A DNA stretch of 34,832 nt from JBFMFH01 sp040752275. Its GTDB lineage: Bacteria; Acidobacteriota; Vicinamibacteria; Vicinamibacterales; JAKQTR01. Position 1 is the first letter of the stretch, and every line of letters starts with the position of its first letter. The stretch spans positions 1 to 34,832 of the forward strand of contig JBFMFH010000054.1 of assembly GCA_040752275.1 (NCBI GenBank), read 5' to 3'. The notes beneath the pieces were generated by a model. It was not told where the DNA came from and made no database searches. It saw only the letters and a program-made list of their open reading frames with translations. Positions 15,240-23,291 of this stretch are shown piece after piece. Made by a program: the position numbers and the translations under genes.

Positions 15240-15814
15240 GACTCACCGCCGTAGAGTGGCTCCATCGAGAGCCGCAGCTTCCTGACCGCCCGGAACACGC
15301 TGTGCTTCGTCGCGCTCTGCCGCAGGCCGAGTACCTTGCCGATTTCCTCGATCGACAGACCCTCGAAATGGCGCAGCATGAAGGCTGCGCGCTCCTGGAG
15401 GCTCAGGTCACGAAACGCGTCCTGGAGCTTCCCGGTGAACTCGGTGTCTGCCAGCTTCCGGTGCGGGTTGGCGTCGGCCGATCCGTCCGCCGGCTCCAGC
15501 GCCAGGCCGGCTCCTCCGTCATCCAGCGACCGGAGCCGCTGATGGTTCGGGCGCTGCCGCAGCAGGTCGTGCGCGCAGTTGAACGCGATGCGGTAGAGCC
15601 AGGTCGAGAAGGCCGCGCGCTCCTGGAACTGGCCAATCTGACGGTAGGCGCGCAGGAAGGTCTCCTGAACCACGTCTTCTGCGTCCTGCTCGTGACCGGT
15701 CACGCGGTAGGCCACCCTGAACACCGGCTGGCTGTACCGCTCGACGAGGACGCGAAAGGCGTCGTGGTCACCGGCCCTGACCTGGGCCACCACCGTCAGG
15801 TCGCTGGCGTCCAT
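15236..15814 (-). CDS. ECF-family RNA polymerase sigma factor
   Basis: A 192-residue sigma-70 family protein with region 2 (VERYSQPVFRVAYRVTGHEQDAEDVVQETFLRAYRQI, shown in part by DAEDVVQETF) and region 4 (LSLQERAAFMLRHFEGLSIEEIGKVLG, ending in a helix-turn-helix). It lacks regions 1 and 3, as ECF factors do. I chose the ATG at 15814, which starts at the usual ECF N-terminus (MDASDLTVVAQVRAG); a GTG at 15841 would add nine residues, and neither has a clear ribosome binding site. It heads the sigma, anti-sigma, HEAT set and lies 55 bases after the M14 peptidase gene on the same strand. Confidence 0.92.
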   Translation of the reverse strand: MDASDLTVVAQVRAGDHDAFRVLVERYSQPVFRVAYRVTGHEQDAEDVVQETFLRAYRQIGQFQERAAFSTWLYRIAFNCAHDLLRQRPNHQRLRSLDDGGAGLALEPADGSADANPHRKLADTEFTGKLQDAFRDLSLQERAAFMLRHFEGLSIEEIGKVLGLRQSATKHSVFRAVRKLRLSMEPLYGGES

Positions 15815-15869
15815 TCGATGGGTTAGACGGAGGGCAGGCACGAGGCGTTAGGCGCCGCCGAGCAGGAGC

Positions 15870-18452
15870 CTACCGCGTGCCGCCCGACGTGAGAACCGCA
15901 TTGAACAGCAGGCGGAACGTGGCGTGGGACTGGCCACGGTGCTGGGCCCGGAATCCGATGAGCACGGCCCGGCCCTGGCCGGCCCGGACCTCCAGGACGG
16001 CAGCCTTGCCCGCAATGACCGACTGGCCCTCGAGCCAGCCGCTCATCAGTAGGTCCTTCTCACCGTACCGGGCAACCACTCGCACGCCGGCCGGGGCGGT
16101 GACCTCGTAGGCCGAGCTCATCGAGAAGAACGCCGCCGTCTCTGGCATCATCCCAGAGGCCAGCGCCTGGGTCGGGTCGAGATCGAGCCTGAGGACCGAG
16201 CCCGGGCAGAAGAACTCCTTCGGGGACAGCCCCTGCACGACGTTCCTGACGGGAAGGCCCAGGGCGTCGATGGCGAGGGCGGCGGATGCATCAAGGCAGA
16301 TGAGCGTGCCGCCCGCCTGGACGAAGGCCTTGAGCGCCGCGACGCCGGCCTCGCCGAGCCCGCCGACGTACTCATCGGGCAGCGTGCCGGCGCGATTCCC
16401 CTCGACCAGCCGCCTGGACGGGACCGACGGCAGAATGATGACGTCGTAGGCGGCCCGCAGGTTGCCGGCCCGAACCTCGGCGTCACGCAGCGTCTGGAAT
16501 GGGAACTCGTGCTGCTCGAGCAACCACCTCGTCCAGCCCTCGTCGATGGCATCCAGCCACGGCCGGTACAGCCCGGTGCGGGCCGACGCGATTGGGACGG
16601 AGGTTGGCGGGCGCCCGCGCATACCGAAGATGCGCAGGCCAAGATCCCGGGCCAGTCCGTACACCGCTGGCCTGGCTCGCTCGACCTGCCGGATCACGAA
16701 TGACCCGGCCGGCCAGGTGAACCCGTCGAGACTGGCCGGCGAGACGGTCCACTCCAGCGCGACGCCCGCCTTGAGCAGTCTGTTTGCGGCCAGGATGCCT
16801 GCGTTGCCCCGCGCATCGACGAGAAAGTAGTTCGGCCGCGTGTGACCCAACACATACGATGGCTTGACCGCGCCGCGGTCGAGCCTGGCCATCACGGGTG
16901 CCTCGAAGGCGGTCCCGATCTCATCGACACGAACGCCCATCTGGAAGGGCAGCGTCCACCCGGCGACATCGTAAGGCCGCTCGGGTGGCGCCTCTGGCGC
17001 CAGTCTCCTCACCGGGTAGTGCTGGACCTCGAGAAGGCTCTTTGCGTAGGCGCGGAAGGGCTGCGCCATCGGCACGATGACGGTCCCCTCGGGATAGAAG
17101 GCGTCGCCGGCCTTGAAGGGCTCTTGGGCCTGGAACACGTCCACGCCACCCTCCGCCAGCAGACTGACCAGCCTCTGGGCGGCGATCTGATCGTGCTGTT
17201 CCGGCGGAATCACGAAGGCGTGAGGTCCGGTGGTTGATCCCCGCGCGATGCTCCTGCGGCCCATCGCGAGGAAGTTCGACAGCAGCTCGTCCTTGTAACG
17301 TGCCGCGGCTGCAAGCAGTCCGCGCACGGCGGTGAGGTTGTAGTCGACGATGTCGCGGAGGTGCCAGGCACCTCCAGGCCATGGACTTGGGAAGTTGATC
17401 TGAGCCCGGTACTCGGGCAGGCCCCGGGTCGTGCCGCGCAGGTCCTTCGCGGCCACGTCGACGGGAGTGGCCAATCTCACGCTGGCGGCCTCCGTCAGCA
17501 GGCACACTGTGTTGCGCCCGAGCGGCGCCGAGTCTTCGTAGCCGGGCCAGTAGTAATCGTACATGGCGTTGGAGATCACGCCGGACTTGCCCTCGCGCTC
17601 GAGCTCCATCGCCATGGCACTACCGAGCAACGCCGCCTCGCGCCAGATGAGCGGGTCCTGGTTGTCGTCGATGGGGTCATAGTTCGGCGGAACGAAGTAG
17701 CGGGGCCCGTTCGCGCCCATCTGATGCATGGCCAGAAAGACCTGGGGGTGCCAGACGCGCGAGAAGAAGTGCGCGAGCGTCCGGCTTTCCTGCATGTTCA
17801 GCATGAACATGTCGCGATTGATGTCGTGGCCCACGTACCGGTGGTACATCCATGGCATGGGTGCACCTTCAAACGGGGTTCCCAGCGTCTTCCGATACCA
17901 GTCCACGACCATCGTGTGTCCGTCGGGGTTGAGGGATGGGAACAGGACGACGATCACATTCTCGAGGATGCCGAGCGTCCGGAGGTCGCTGGAGGCGGCC
18001 AGCTCGTACAGGAGCTCGTTCGCGGACTGCGTGGCCCCGACTTCGCTGGCGTGAATGCTGCTGCCGATGGCCACGACCGGCCGCGCACCGCCCAGAATCG
18101 CCGCTGCCTCGCGCTCGCCTGCGAGACGCCGCGGATCGGCGAGCAGGCGGTTGTCGATCTGCAGGGCCTCGAGGTTGCGGAGGTTCTCCGGAGCGCTGAT
18201 GAGCGCGGCGATGATCCGCCGGCCCTCCGTCGTCGGGCCGGCATCGACGAGCTGCACCCGATCCGATGCCGCGTCCACGGCTTGGAAGTACCGTTCGATC
18301 GACGCCCAGTCCGCCAGTTGACGGTCCGCGCCCATCCTGAAGCCGAAGAACGCCTCGGGCGAGGGCACCTGTGCCGCCAGGGGCGACGCGATCGCCAGGA
18401 GCAGCAGTGCTGCAACAAGCGCTCCGTTCCGTCGTGCCACAGTGTGTGTCAT
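15870..18452 (-). CDS. Secreted M14-family zinc carboxypeptidase-like protein
   Basis: An 860-residue protein with a signal peptide (NGALVAALLLLAIASPLAAQ). The catalytic domain shows zinc ligands His134 and Glu137 in GSSIHASEVGA and a third His at 243 (LAMHQM), plus NPDG and HDINRD segments typical of the family. A later LLTEAAS holds a plausible catalytic Glu. About 450 further residues follow; they contain no second catalytic motif that I can name and look glutamine-amidotransferase-like in one part (AALKAFVQAGGTLICLD). The family cleaves C-terminal residues from peptides. I chose the ATG at 18452, next to the signal peptide, with AGGGA upstream, over the longer frame to 18515. Confidence 0.9.
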   Translation of the reverse strand: MTHTVARRNGALVAALLLLAIASPLAAQVPSPEAFFGFRMGADRQLADWASIERYFQAVDAASDRVQLVDAGPTTEGRRIIAALISAPENLRNLEALQIDNRLLADPRRLAGEREAAAILGGARPVVAIGSSIHASEVGATQSANELLYELAASSDLRTLGILENVIVVLFPSLNPDGHTMVVDWYRKTLGTPFEGAPMPWMYHRYVGHDINRDMFMLNMQESRTLAHFFSRVWHPQVFLAMHQMGANGPRYFVPPNYDPIDDNQDPLIWREAALLGSAMAMELEREGKSGVISNAMYDYYWPGYEDSAPLGRNTVCLLTEAASVRLATPVDVAAKDLRGTTRGLPEYRAQINFPSPWPGGAWHLRDIVDYNLTAVRGLLAAAARYKDELLSNFLAMGRRSIARGSTTGPHAFVIPPEQHDQIAAQRLVSLLAEGGVDVFQAQEPFKAGDAFYPEGTVIVPMAQPFRAYAKSLLEVQHYPVRRLAPEAPPERPYDVAGWTLPFQMGVRVDEIGTAFEAPVMARLDRGAVKPSYVLGHTRPNYFLVDARGNAGILAANRLLKAGVALEWTVSPASLDGFTWPAGSFVIRQVERARPAVYGLARDLGLRIFGMRGRPPTSVPIASARTGLYRPWLDAIDEGWTRWLLEQHEFPFQTLRDAEVRAGNLRAAYDVIILPSVPSRRLVEGNRAGTLPDEYVGGLGEAGVAALKAFVQAGGTLICLDASAALAIDALGLPVRNVVQGLSPKEFFCPGSVLRLDLDPTQALASGMMPETAAFFSMSSAYEVTAPAGVRVVARYGEKDLLMSGWLEGQSVIAGKAAVLEVRAGQGRAVLIGFRAQHRGQSHATFRLLFNAVLTSGGTR

Positions 18453-18533
18453 CTGCAATGTTCCCTGTTCCCAGACCTGAGGCCGTCGCCAGGAGCTGCC
18501 TTCGACTTCGCTCACGCCAGAAAAGCCCTGAGT

Positions 18534-18851
18534 CTACGCATCGTCCGATCCCGAGTCCCGAATCCCGAATCCCGAATCCCGATTGCGCGCCAGTCTCACC
18601 CCCGTCGCGCCCAGGCGTGACTCGTGATCGTCCCAGAACGCCTCGACCAGAGGATGGGCATCCAGTGTCGCCTGAACGATTCCCCGGAGCACCCCGCTCC
18701 CGCGCCCGTGCACGATGCGGATCTCCGTCAGGCCCTCGGCATGCGCGGCCTCGACGTAGTCGCGGACGACGTTCGGGACGTCCCGCGGATCGAAGGCATG
18801 GAGATCGAGGAAGCCGTCGATGGGAAGCTGAACCGGCCCGTCGCCGTTCAC
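18534..18851 (-). CDS. Smr-domain protein (MutS2 C-terminal-type)
   Basis: A 105-residue stand-alone Smr domain: LDLHAFDPRDV is the usual LDLHG region and IRIVHGRGSGVLR is the HGxG-type motif. Smr domains bind or nick nucleic acid, in bacteria often on stalled ribosomes or branched DNA; the role here is open. The ATG overlaps the queF stop as ATGA, so the two are coupled. The last 16 residues (NRDSGFGIRDSG and onward) are encoded by the TCCCGAA array at 18549-18583 and are probably not part of the folded domain. Confidence 0.85.
   Translation of the reverse strand: MNGDGPVQLPIDGFLDLHAFDPRDVPNVVRDYVEAAHAEGLTEIRIVHGRGSGVLRGIVQATLDAHPLVEAFWDDHESRLGATGVRLARNRDSGFGIRDSGSDDA
18549..18583. repeat. 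TCCCGAA 7-bp array inside the Smr gene
   Basis: Five 7-bp units (TCCCGAG, three TCCCGAA, TCCCGAT) lie within the coding region and encode the odd C-terminal tail of the Smr protein. The same unit occurs outside a gene at 2605-2640. Confidence 0.85.
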
Positions 18852-19195
18852 GGCCGTTCAAAGGTGGCGGTTACCGTCGTGCGGATTCCGCCGCGAGCCG
18901 TGAAGTCCCCCACGATCGTCATCCGGCGCGGCCGACATGCCGCGACCAGGTCGTCGAGGATCTCGTTGGTGGCCGCCTCATAGAAGATTCCCCGATTGCG
19001 GAAGTCGAGGAAATAGTACTTCAGCGATTTCAACTCGAGGCACAGTTCGTCAGGTACGTACGAAACGCGTATCTCGCCGAAGTCGGGGAGGCCGGTCATC
19101 GGGCAGAGCGAGGTGAACTCAGGCGCCCGAATCGTGATCTCGAAGTCGCGTCCGGGTCGCGGGTTGGGGAACGTCTCGATCCGGGCACTTGACAT
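18848..19195 (-). CDS. queF: NADPH-dependent 7-cyano-7-deazaguanine reductase QueF
   Basis: A 115-residue unimodular QueF that reduces preQ0 to preQ1 in queuosine synthesis for tRNA. Cys31 in SLCPMTGLPDFG forms the thioimide with substrate, and Asp38 lies seven residues later, the spacing of Cys55/Asp62 in the B. subtilis enzyme. The LELKSLKYY segment is the family's NADPH-binding region. The usual F-H-E substrate motif reads FYE, a variant. I chose the ATG at 19195; an ATG at 19213 would add six residues. The stop overlaps the Smr gene. No other queuosine gene lies in the window. Confidence 0.94.
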   Translation of the reverse strand: MSSARIETFPNPRPGRDFEITIRAPEFTSLCPMTGLPDFGEIRVSYVPDELCLELKSLKYYFLDFRNRGIFYEAATNEILDDLVAACRPRRMTIVGDFTARGGIRTTVTATFERP

Positions 19196-19252
19196 CGGTG
19201 GCCATCTTATCATTTATGGGCGATATTCCGTGGATTCCGGCCTGATCACGGA

Positions 19253-19281
19253 TTGACACGTGCACAAGGCCGCGTTAGCAT
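19253..19281 (+). promoter_or_regulatory. Sigma-70-type promoter of the HU-like gene
   Basis: TTGACA (19253-19258) and TAGCAT (19276-19281) are separated by 17 bases: a perfect -35 and a 4-of-6 -10. It lies about 100 bases before the HU start and is the best housekeeping promoter in the window. Confidence 0.65.
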
Positions 19282-19382
19282 GACTCCTCCATCGGTCACG
19301 AAACCAAAGTCAGCCGCGTGCGCGCACGGTGACTTTCGGCCTCGCCAACTTTAGCGCGCGTGTTCACGTGAGGAGAGCAGCA

Positions 19383-19682
19383 ATGGCAGAAGCCCGCAGG
19401 ATGGGCAAGTCCGAACTGTTCGCGCACTTCGCGGAACGGTTCGAGGTGAAGCGTGCCCAGGCGCGCGAGTTCTTCGACGAGCTCAACGTCCTCGCCGAGA
19501 AGGAACTCAAGCGGTCGGGCGAGTTCCAGCTGCCCGGGATGGTCAAGCTGGTCGTGCAGAAGCGGAAGGCCCGCACGGGCCGGAATCCCGCGACGGGCGA
19601 GCCGATCAAGATCCCGGCCAAGACCGTTGTGAAAGCGCGCATCGCCAAGCAGATGAAGGACGCGGTCCTGCCGCGCAAGTAG
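19383..19682 (+). CDS. HU/IHF-family DNA-binding protein
   Basis: A 99-residue nucleoid protein of the HU family. The N-terminal helices (KSELFAHFAERFEVKRAQAREFFDEL) pack the dimer, and the beta-arm region contains the conserved RTGRNPATGEPIKIPAK, with the Pro that intercalates into bent DNA. I chose the ATG at 19383, which has GAGGAG seven bases upstream; the frame is open further up but has no matching start signal. It is monocistronic with its own promoter and converges on the histidine kinase gene. Confidence 0.93.
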   Translation: MAEARRMGKSELFAHFAERFEVKRAQAREFFDELNVLAEKELKRSGEFQLPGMVKLVVQKRKARTGRNPATGEPIKIPAKTVVKARIAKQMKDAVLPRK

Positions 19683-19740
19683 GGCAGTCCCGCAGAGCGT
19701 GCGTGGCTCGTGTGGACGGGGGCAAAGCCTACGCTGTGAT

Positions 19741-19798
19741 CTAGCGAGGCGGAGCCCCACCCGCACACGCTCGGTGGTCTGAGGTGCAGCCTCGCTAG
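19741..19798. repeat. Inverted repeat with CTAG ends between convergent genes
   Basis: CTAGCGAGGC (19741-19750) and GCCTCGCTAG (19789-19798) are perfect 10-bp arms around 38 bases. Flanking bases GCAAA and TTTGC extend the symmetry imperfectly. It may terminate both the HU and the kinase transcripts, or be a small repeat element; it shares the CTAG ends of the element at the window edges. Confidence 0.5.
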
Positions 19799-19837
19799 CG
19801 TTTGCCGCACGACGACCGACAAGTCACGGATCCCGCA

Positions 19838-21583
19838 TCAGCCCACCGCCCGCCGGGGGGGCCGGACGCGGGCGAGTTCTACCACGAAGACCGCCCCCTT
19901 CGCGACATGGCGTTCCGCCCGGATCGTCCCGCCCAACTGCTCGACGATCTTCTTCGAACTGGCTAGCCCGAGTCCAAGCCCCTGCCGCTTCGTCGTCTGG
20001 AAGTCGTCGAAGAGAGTGGCGATCCGCTCGGGAGGGATCCCGCAGCCGGTGTCGCTGACCTGCAGGCGCACGAATCCGTCGGCCGTGTCGGTCGCCACCG
20101 TGACGCGTCCCAGGGGCGGCGTGGCCTCGATCGCATTCAAGACGAGATTGCGCAGGACGCGCCCCAAAGCGATGATGTCGCCTTCGACGTAGGCATCCTC
20201 CGGGGTGGGCTTCAGCTCCAGCGACAGGCCCGCCGTGTCGGCATTGAGCCGCATGGTCTCGACCACATCAGCCGCCAGCTTGTTCAAATCGACGGGAAAA
20301 CGCTCCACGGGCATGGGACGGACGATGTTGTGGAGATCCTCGAACACGCGTTTGACGGTGGCGAACTCGCGCTCGACCGTACGCCTGAACAGCTCCCGGT
20401 ACTCCTGATCGTCGTGCATCTTCAGCACGAGGCGGCAGTTGTTCTGGATGTTCTTGAAGGGGTGCGACAAGTCGTGGACCAGCCCGGCCGCGACCTTGCC
20501 GAAGACGGCGTGCCGCTCCTGGCGGCGGACATCGTCCTGCAGCTCCACGAGGCGATCGGCCATGCGGTTGAATCCCTGCCCGAGGCGGCTGAGCTCGGTA
20601 ACCGACCTGATGGTCACGCGCTGTTCGAGGCGGCCCTCGGCGATGGCGCCAGTGGCCGCGGTGAGGTCGACGATGGGCCGGATGAGAGACCGGGCCCAGA
20701 TGGAGCCGACGAGGATCATGATCAACAAGGCAAGCCCGATGGCGGCAAGCAGTTCGCGCTCGTGGAGCATTGCCGTGGCGTACGCCTCGCGCGTGGGCTG
20801 CTCGACGAGGACGAACCACCCGAGCTCGGGGACCCGCACGCCCACGGCGAGCATGCGCTGCCCGTCCGCGGCCCTGAACTCGCGGACGACCGGCGTCTCG
20901 CCCGGAACAGCGGCCAGAGCGGCCACGACGGGATGATCGCTGAGCTTCGTGCCTCGCGCCACCAGCGGGCGCTGGCTCGGATTTCCATGGGCGAGCAGCA
21001 CGCCGCCCGGGCCCACGATGAGCGCCACCCCGCTGTCGCCGACGCGGATGCGGTCGACCATGCGCCAGAGCTCTTCGATGCTGAACTCGCCGACGAGCCA
21101 GCCGTCCCCTTCGCTGCCAAGACTGAAGGGCAGCGTCACGAAACTGGTCGGGAGCACATCGTCGTCGACGAACACCGGTGACATGGCCACGCCCAACGGA
21201 CCCACGACAGAATCGACCGGAGGCTTGAGGCGTGGTGGTCCGACGGCGCTACTGGCCACAATCGCCTTCGCCCGATCGAACACCGTCAGTTCGCGGAACT
21301 CCGGAAAGCGGAGCACGAAATTCTTCAGGATGTGGTCCTGCTGCTCGAGCGTGAGGTCGGTGTTCGCGAGGTCGACCACGAGCGCCTGGAAGATCTGGAG
21401 ATTCGTCCTCACATAGCGCCGCACCTGCTCGCCCACCTGCCGGGCCACGTTCGCGCTGCCGTCGACCACGGTGCGGTGGGTGCCCTCCCGCAGGGAATAG
21501 ACGGAGACGGCACCGTAGACGAGCAGCGGAGCCACGGCGGCGGTCGCCAGCATCACCGCGAAACGAACGCTGAGCGACCTCAC
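19838..21583 (-). CDS. Membrane sensor histidine kinase of the radical SAM peptide cassette
   Basis: A 581-residue kinase. A transmembrane helix at about 9-30 and another at about 279-297 enclose a 250-residue extracytoplasmic domain of Cache type. A HAMP domain follows (about 298-350), then the phosphoacceptor region with His370 in GLVHDLSHPFKN, and the ATPase domain with N-box NLVLNAIEA, DTGCGIPPE and GLGLGLASSKKIVEQLGG. The GTG start overlaps the stop of the peptide-binding lipoprotein (GTGA), with GGAGG upstream, so the two are made together. The natural partner is the NtrC-type regulator at 25003-26403. Sensing a peptide through the binding protein is inference from this coupling. Confidence 0.9.
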   Translation of the reverse strand: MRSLSVRFAVMLATAAVAPLLVYGAVSVYSLREGTHRTVVDGSANVARQVGEQVRRYVRTNLQIFQALVVDLANTDLTLEQQDHILKNFVLRFPEFRELTVFDRAKAIVASSAVGPPRLKPPVDSVVGPLGVAMSPVFVDDDVLPTSFVTLPFSLGSEGDGWLVGEFSIEELWRMVDRIRVGDSGVALIVGPGGVLLAHGNPSQRPLVARGTKLSDHPVVAALAAVPGETPVVREFRAADGQRMLAVGVRVPELGWFVLVEQPTREAYATAMLHERELLAAIGLALLIMILVGSIWARSLIRPIVDLTAATGAIAEGRLEQRVTIRSVTELSRLGQGFNRMADRLVELQDDVRRQERHAVFGKVAAGLVHDLSHPFKNIQNNCRLVLKMHDDQEYRELFRRTVEREFATVKRVFEDLHNIVRPMPVERFPVDLNKLAADVVETMRLNADTAGLSLELKPTPEDAYVEGDIIALGRVLRNLVLNAIEATPPLGRVTVATDTADGFVRLQVSDTGCGIPPERIATLFDDFQTTKRQGLGLGLASSKKIVEQLGGTIRAERHVAKGAVFVVELARVRPPRRAVG

Positions 21584-23232
21584 GGCTGCCTGGCCTCCTC
21601 AGGATGGTGCCTCCAGGCTCCGAGCACGTGCAACGCGTCGCGCCCGTTCCCGCTCTCGGGAACGATGAACCGCCGGCTCACCGCTTGGAGGGTATCGCTC
21701 CACACCAGGACGATACCCGGCGGGTCCGCGCGCAGGGCTGCCTCGAGTTCCGCCACCGCGGCGCGCGTGTGTGCCTCGTCGGGCGCTTCGCGCAACGCGT
21801 CGAGGGCGGCATCGACCGACGCATTCCGGTACCCCCAGAAGTTCCAGAGTGGTGAGGGCGACGGCGAGTGCCAGAGACGGTTCAGGACGGACAACGAAGG
21901 GCCGCCGAGGATGGGGAGCAGGACCGCATCAAAATCGCCCTCGGCCATCACGCGACTGTTGACGACGTCCGCGGGCAGCGACTCGAGACGCATGTCGACA
22001 TCGACGGCCCGCAACTGCTGCTGGACAACCAGCGCCAGCCGCTCGTACACCGTGAACCCCTGCGGGACCAGACAGGTGAAGGTGAACAGCGGCGAGGATC
22101 CGCGCGGTACGTGCTCCGGCCTGCCGAGTGCCTGGCGCAACAGAGCTACGGCCTCGTCAGGGGCGTGCGGCAGTGGTGTCGTCTCCGCCTTCCGGGCCCA
22201 GGTGTGCGGCCAGATCGGACTCGTCGCGACCACTCCCTGCCCTCGCAACGCATGACGGAGCAGCGCCGCACGGTCGACGGCCAGGCTGAGTGCTCGACGG
22301 ACCTCCGGGCGCGAGAACGGCTCGCGTGCCGAATTCGGGACGATCGTGTAGGCGTAGTAGTTCGTGAACGACCGCACCTCGACCGATGCCTGATCGCGCA
22401 GGAACTCGGCCGAATCCGGCCCCACTTCCCACAGGAAGTCCACCGATCCCCGGAGCATCTCGGCCCAGGCTTCCCGCAAGGTCGAGTACGACCGGAACAC
22501 CACCCGTTCGATCGCAGGCTTGCCGAGATGGTACCGATCGTTGGCCTCGAGCGTGCAGCTGGTTTCGTCCTGGGACACGAGCACGAAGGGCCCCGTCCCC
22601 GCCGTCGTGCCGTCCGGGAGGGTCCTGGTGATCGTGATCAGTAGGTCATCGAGAAAGAAGCTGCAGCGGCGGCTGAACCGCACGGCGACCTCCAGCGGGC
22701 CCGGCGCTGCGATACTCTCGGCGTCGGCGAGGCAGACGGACGCCACCGCTCGCGTGCGATCGTTCATCACGGCATCGAGCGACCGCTTGACGTCGGCTGA
22801 GGTCAGCGGGCTGCCGTCGTGGAAGCGCAGGTTCTGCCTGAGCTTGAGCGTCCACGTCAGTCCGTCGGAAGATGTGGTCCAGTGCTCAACCAGACGTGGC
22901 TGCGTCCGGCCGATGGCGTCGATTGCGGAGAGACGTTCGTCGGTCAGGGTCGCGACGAGCGTGGAGATGCTATGGGTCGGATTGAGCTGGCGGCTCTGGG
23001 GGACACCGATGGTGAGGGTGACCGGGTCATCTGACTCGGTTGGCGGAGAGGGCCCTGAACACGCGAGGGCAAACACCGCTGCTGCGAGGCCTGCGGCCAA
23101 CCCGCCCGACACCAGGCCGACTCTCGAGTGAGAAGCGATCCGGCACCGGCGGGCAGAGCGGTTGTCTGCCCCCTCCCAGGGTGCGTGCGCGTCGGCTACT
23201 TGGCGTCCTCCGGCGGAATCCCGATCATCCAT
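21580..23232 (-). CDS. Oligopeptide-binding lipoprotein (SBP family 5) without permease
   Basis: An extracytoplasmic solute-binding protein of the DppA/OppA family. A lipobox (FALAC, Cys58 in this numbering) predicts a lipid-anchored mature protein. Family features include WTLKLRQNLRFHDGSPLTSADVKRSL and later RRALSLAVDRAALL. The start is unclear: the ATG at 23232 gives 550 residues but overlaps the peptide gene by 37 bases and gives a 39-residue n-region; a GTG at 23112 gives 510 residues with a short signal lacking Arg or Lys. A GGGAGGGGG tract (23168-23176) has no canonical in-frame start behind it. No ABC permease or ATPase is adjacent, and the stop overlaps the histidine kinase start, which suggests a role as a co-sensor rather than an importer. 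Confidence 0.85.
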   Translation of the reverse strand: MDDRDSAGGRQVADAHAPWEGADNRSARRCRIASHSRVGLVSGGLAAGLAAAVFALACSGPSPPTESDDPVTLTIGVPQSRQLNPTHSISTLVATLTDERLSAIDAIGRTQPRLVEHWTTSSDGLTWTLKLRQNLRFHDGSPLTSADVKRSLDAVMNDRTRAVASVCLADAESIAAPGPLEVAVRFSRRCSFFLDDLLITITRTLPDGTTAGTGPFVLVSQDETSCTLEANDRYHLGKPAIERVVFRSYSTLREAWAEMLRGSVDFLWEVGPDSAEFLRDQASVEVRSFTNYYAYTIVPNSAREPFSRPEVRRALSLAVDRAALLRHALRGQGVVATSPIWPHTWARKAETTPLPHAPDEAVALLRQALGRPEHVPRGSSPLFTFTCLVPQGFTVYERLALVVQQQLRAVDVDMRLESLPADVVNSRVMAEGDFDAVLLPILGGPSLSVLNRLWHSPSPSPLWNFWGYRNASVDAALDALREAPDEAHTRAAVAELEAALRADPPGIVLVWSDTLQAVSRRFIVPESGNGRDALHVLGAWRHHPEEARQP

Positions 23233-23291
23233 GGACAGATTGGCGGATCGCCGTACTTGGAGTCGCTCTTCTTGATGACAACGATTCTCAT
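23196..23291 (-). CDS. 31-residue putative RiPP precursor peptide
   Basis: This small gene starts MRIVVIKKSDSKYGD and ends in PPEDAK. The middle reads PPICPWMIGI, with single Cys19, Trp21 and Tyr13. Its ATG overlaps the TGA of the radical SAM gene (ATGA), and AAGGGAG lies seven bases upstream, inside the end of the enzyme gene. It resembles PqqA and MftA in size and in pairing with a SPASM enzyme, but not in sequence; I recognise no named family. The basic N-terminal half may be the recognition part and the Cys/Trp/Pro-rich part the modified core. A single Cys rules out an internal disulfide. No dedicated protease or exporter is seen in the cassette. Confidence 0.8.
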   Translation of the reverse strand: MRIVVIKKSDSKYGDPPICPWMIGIPPEDAK

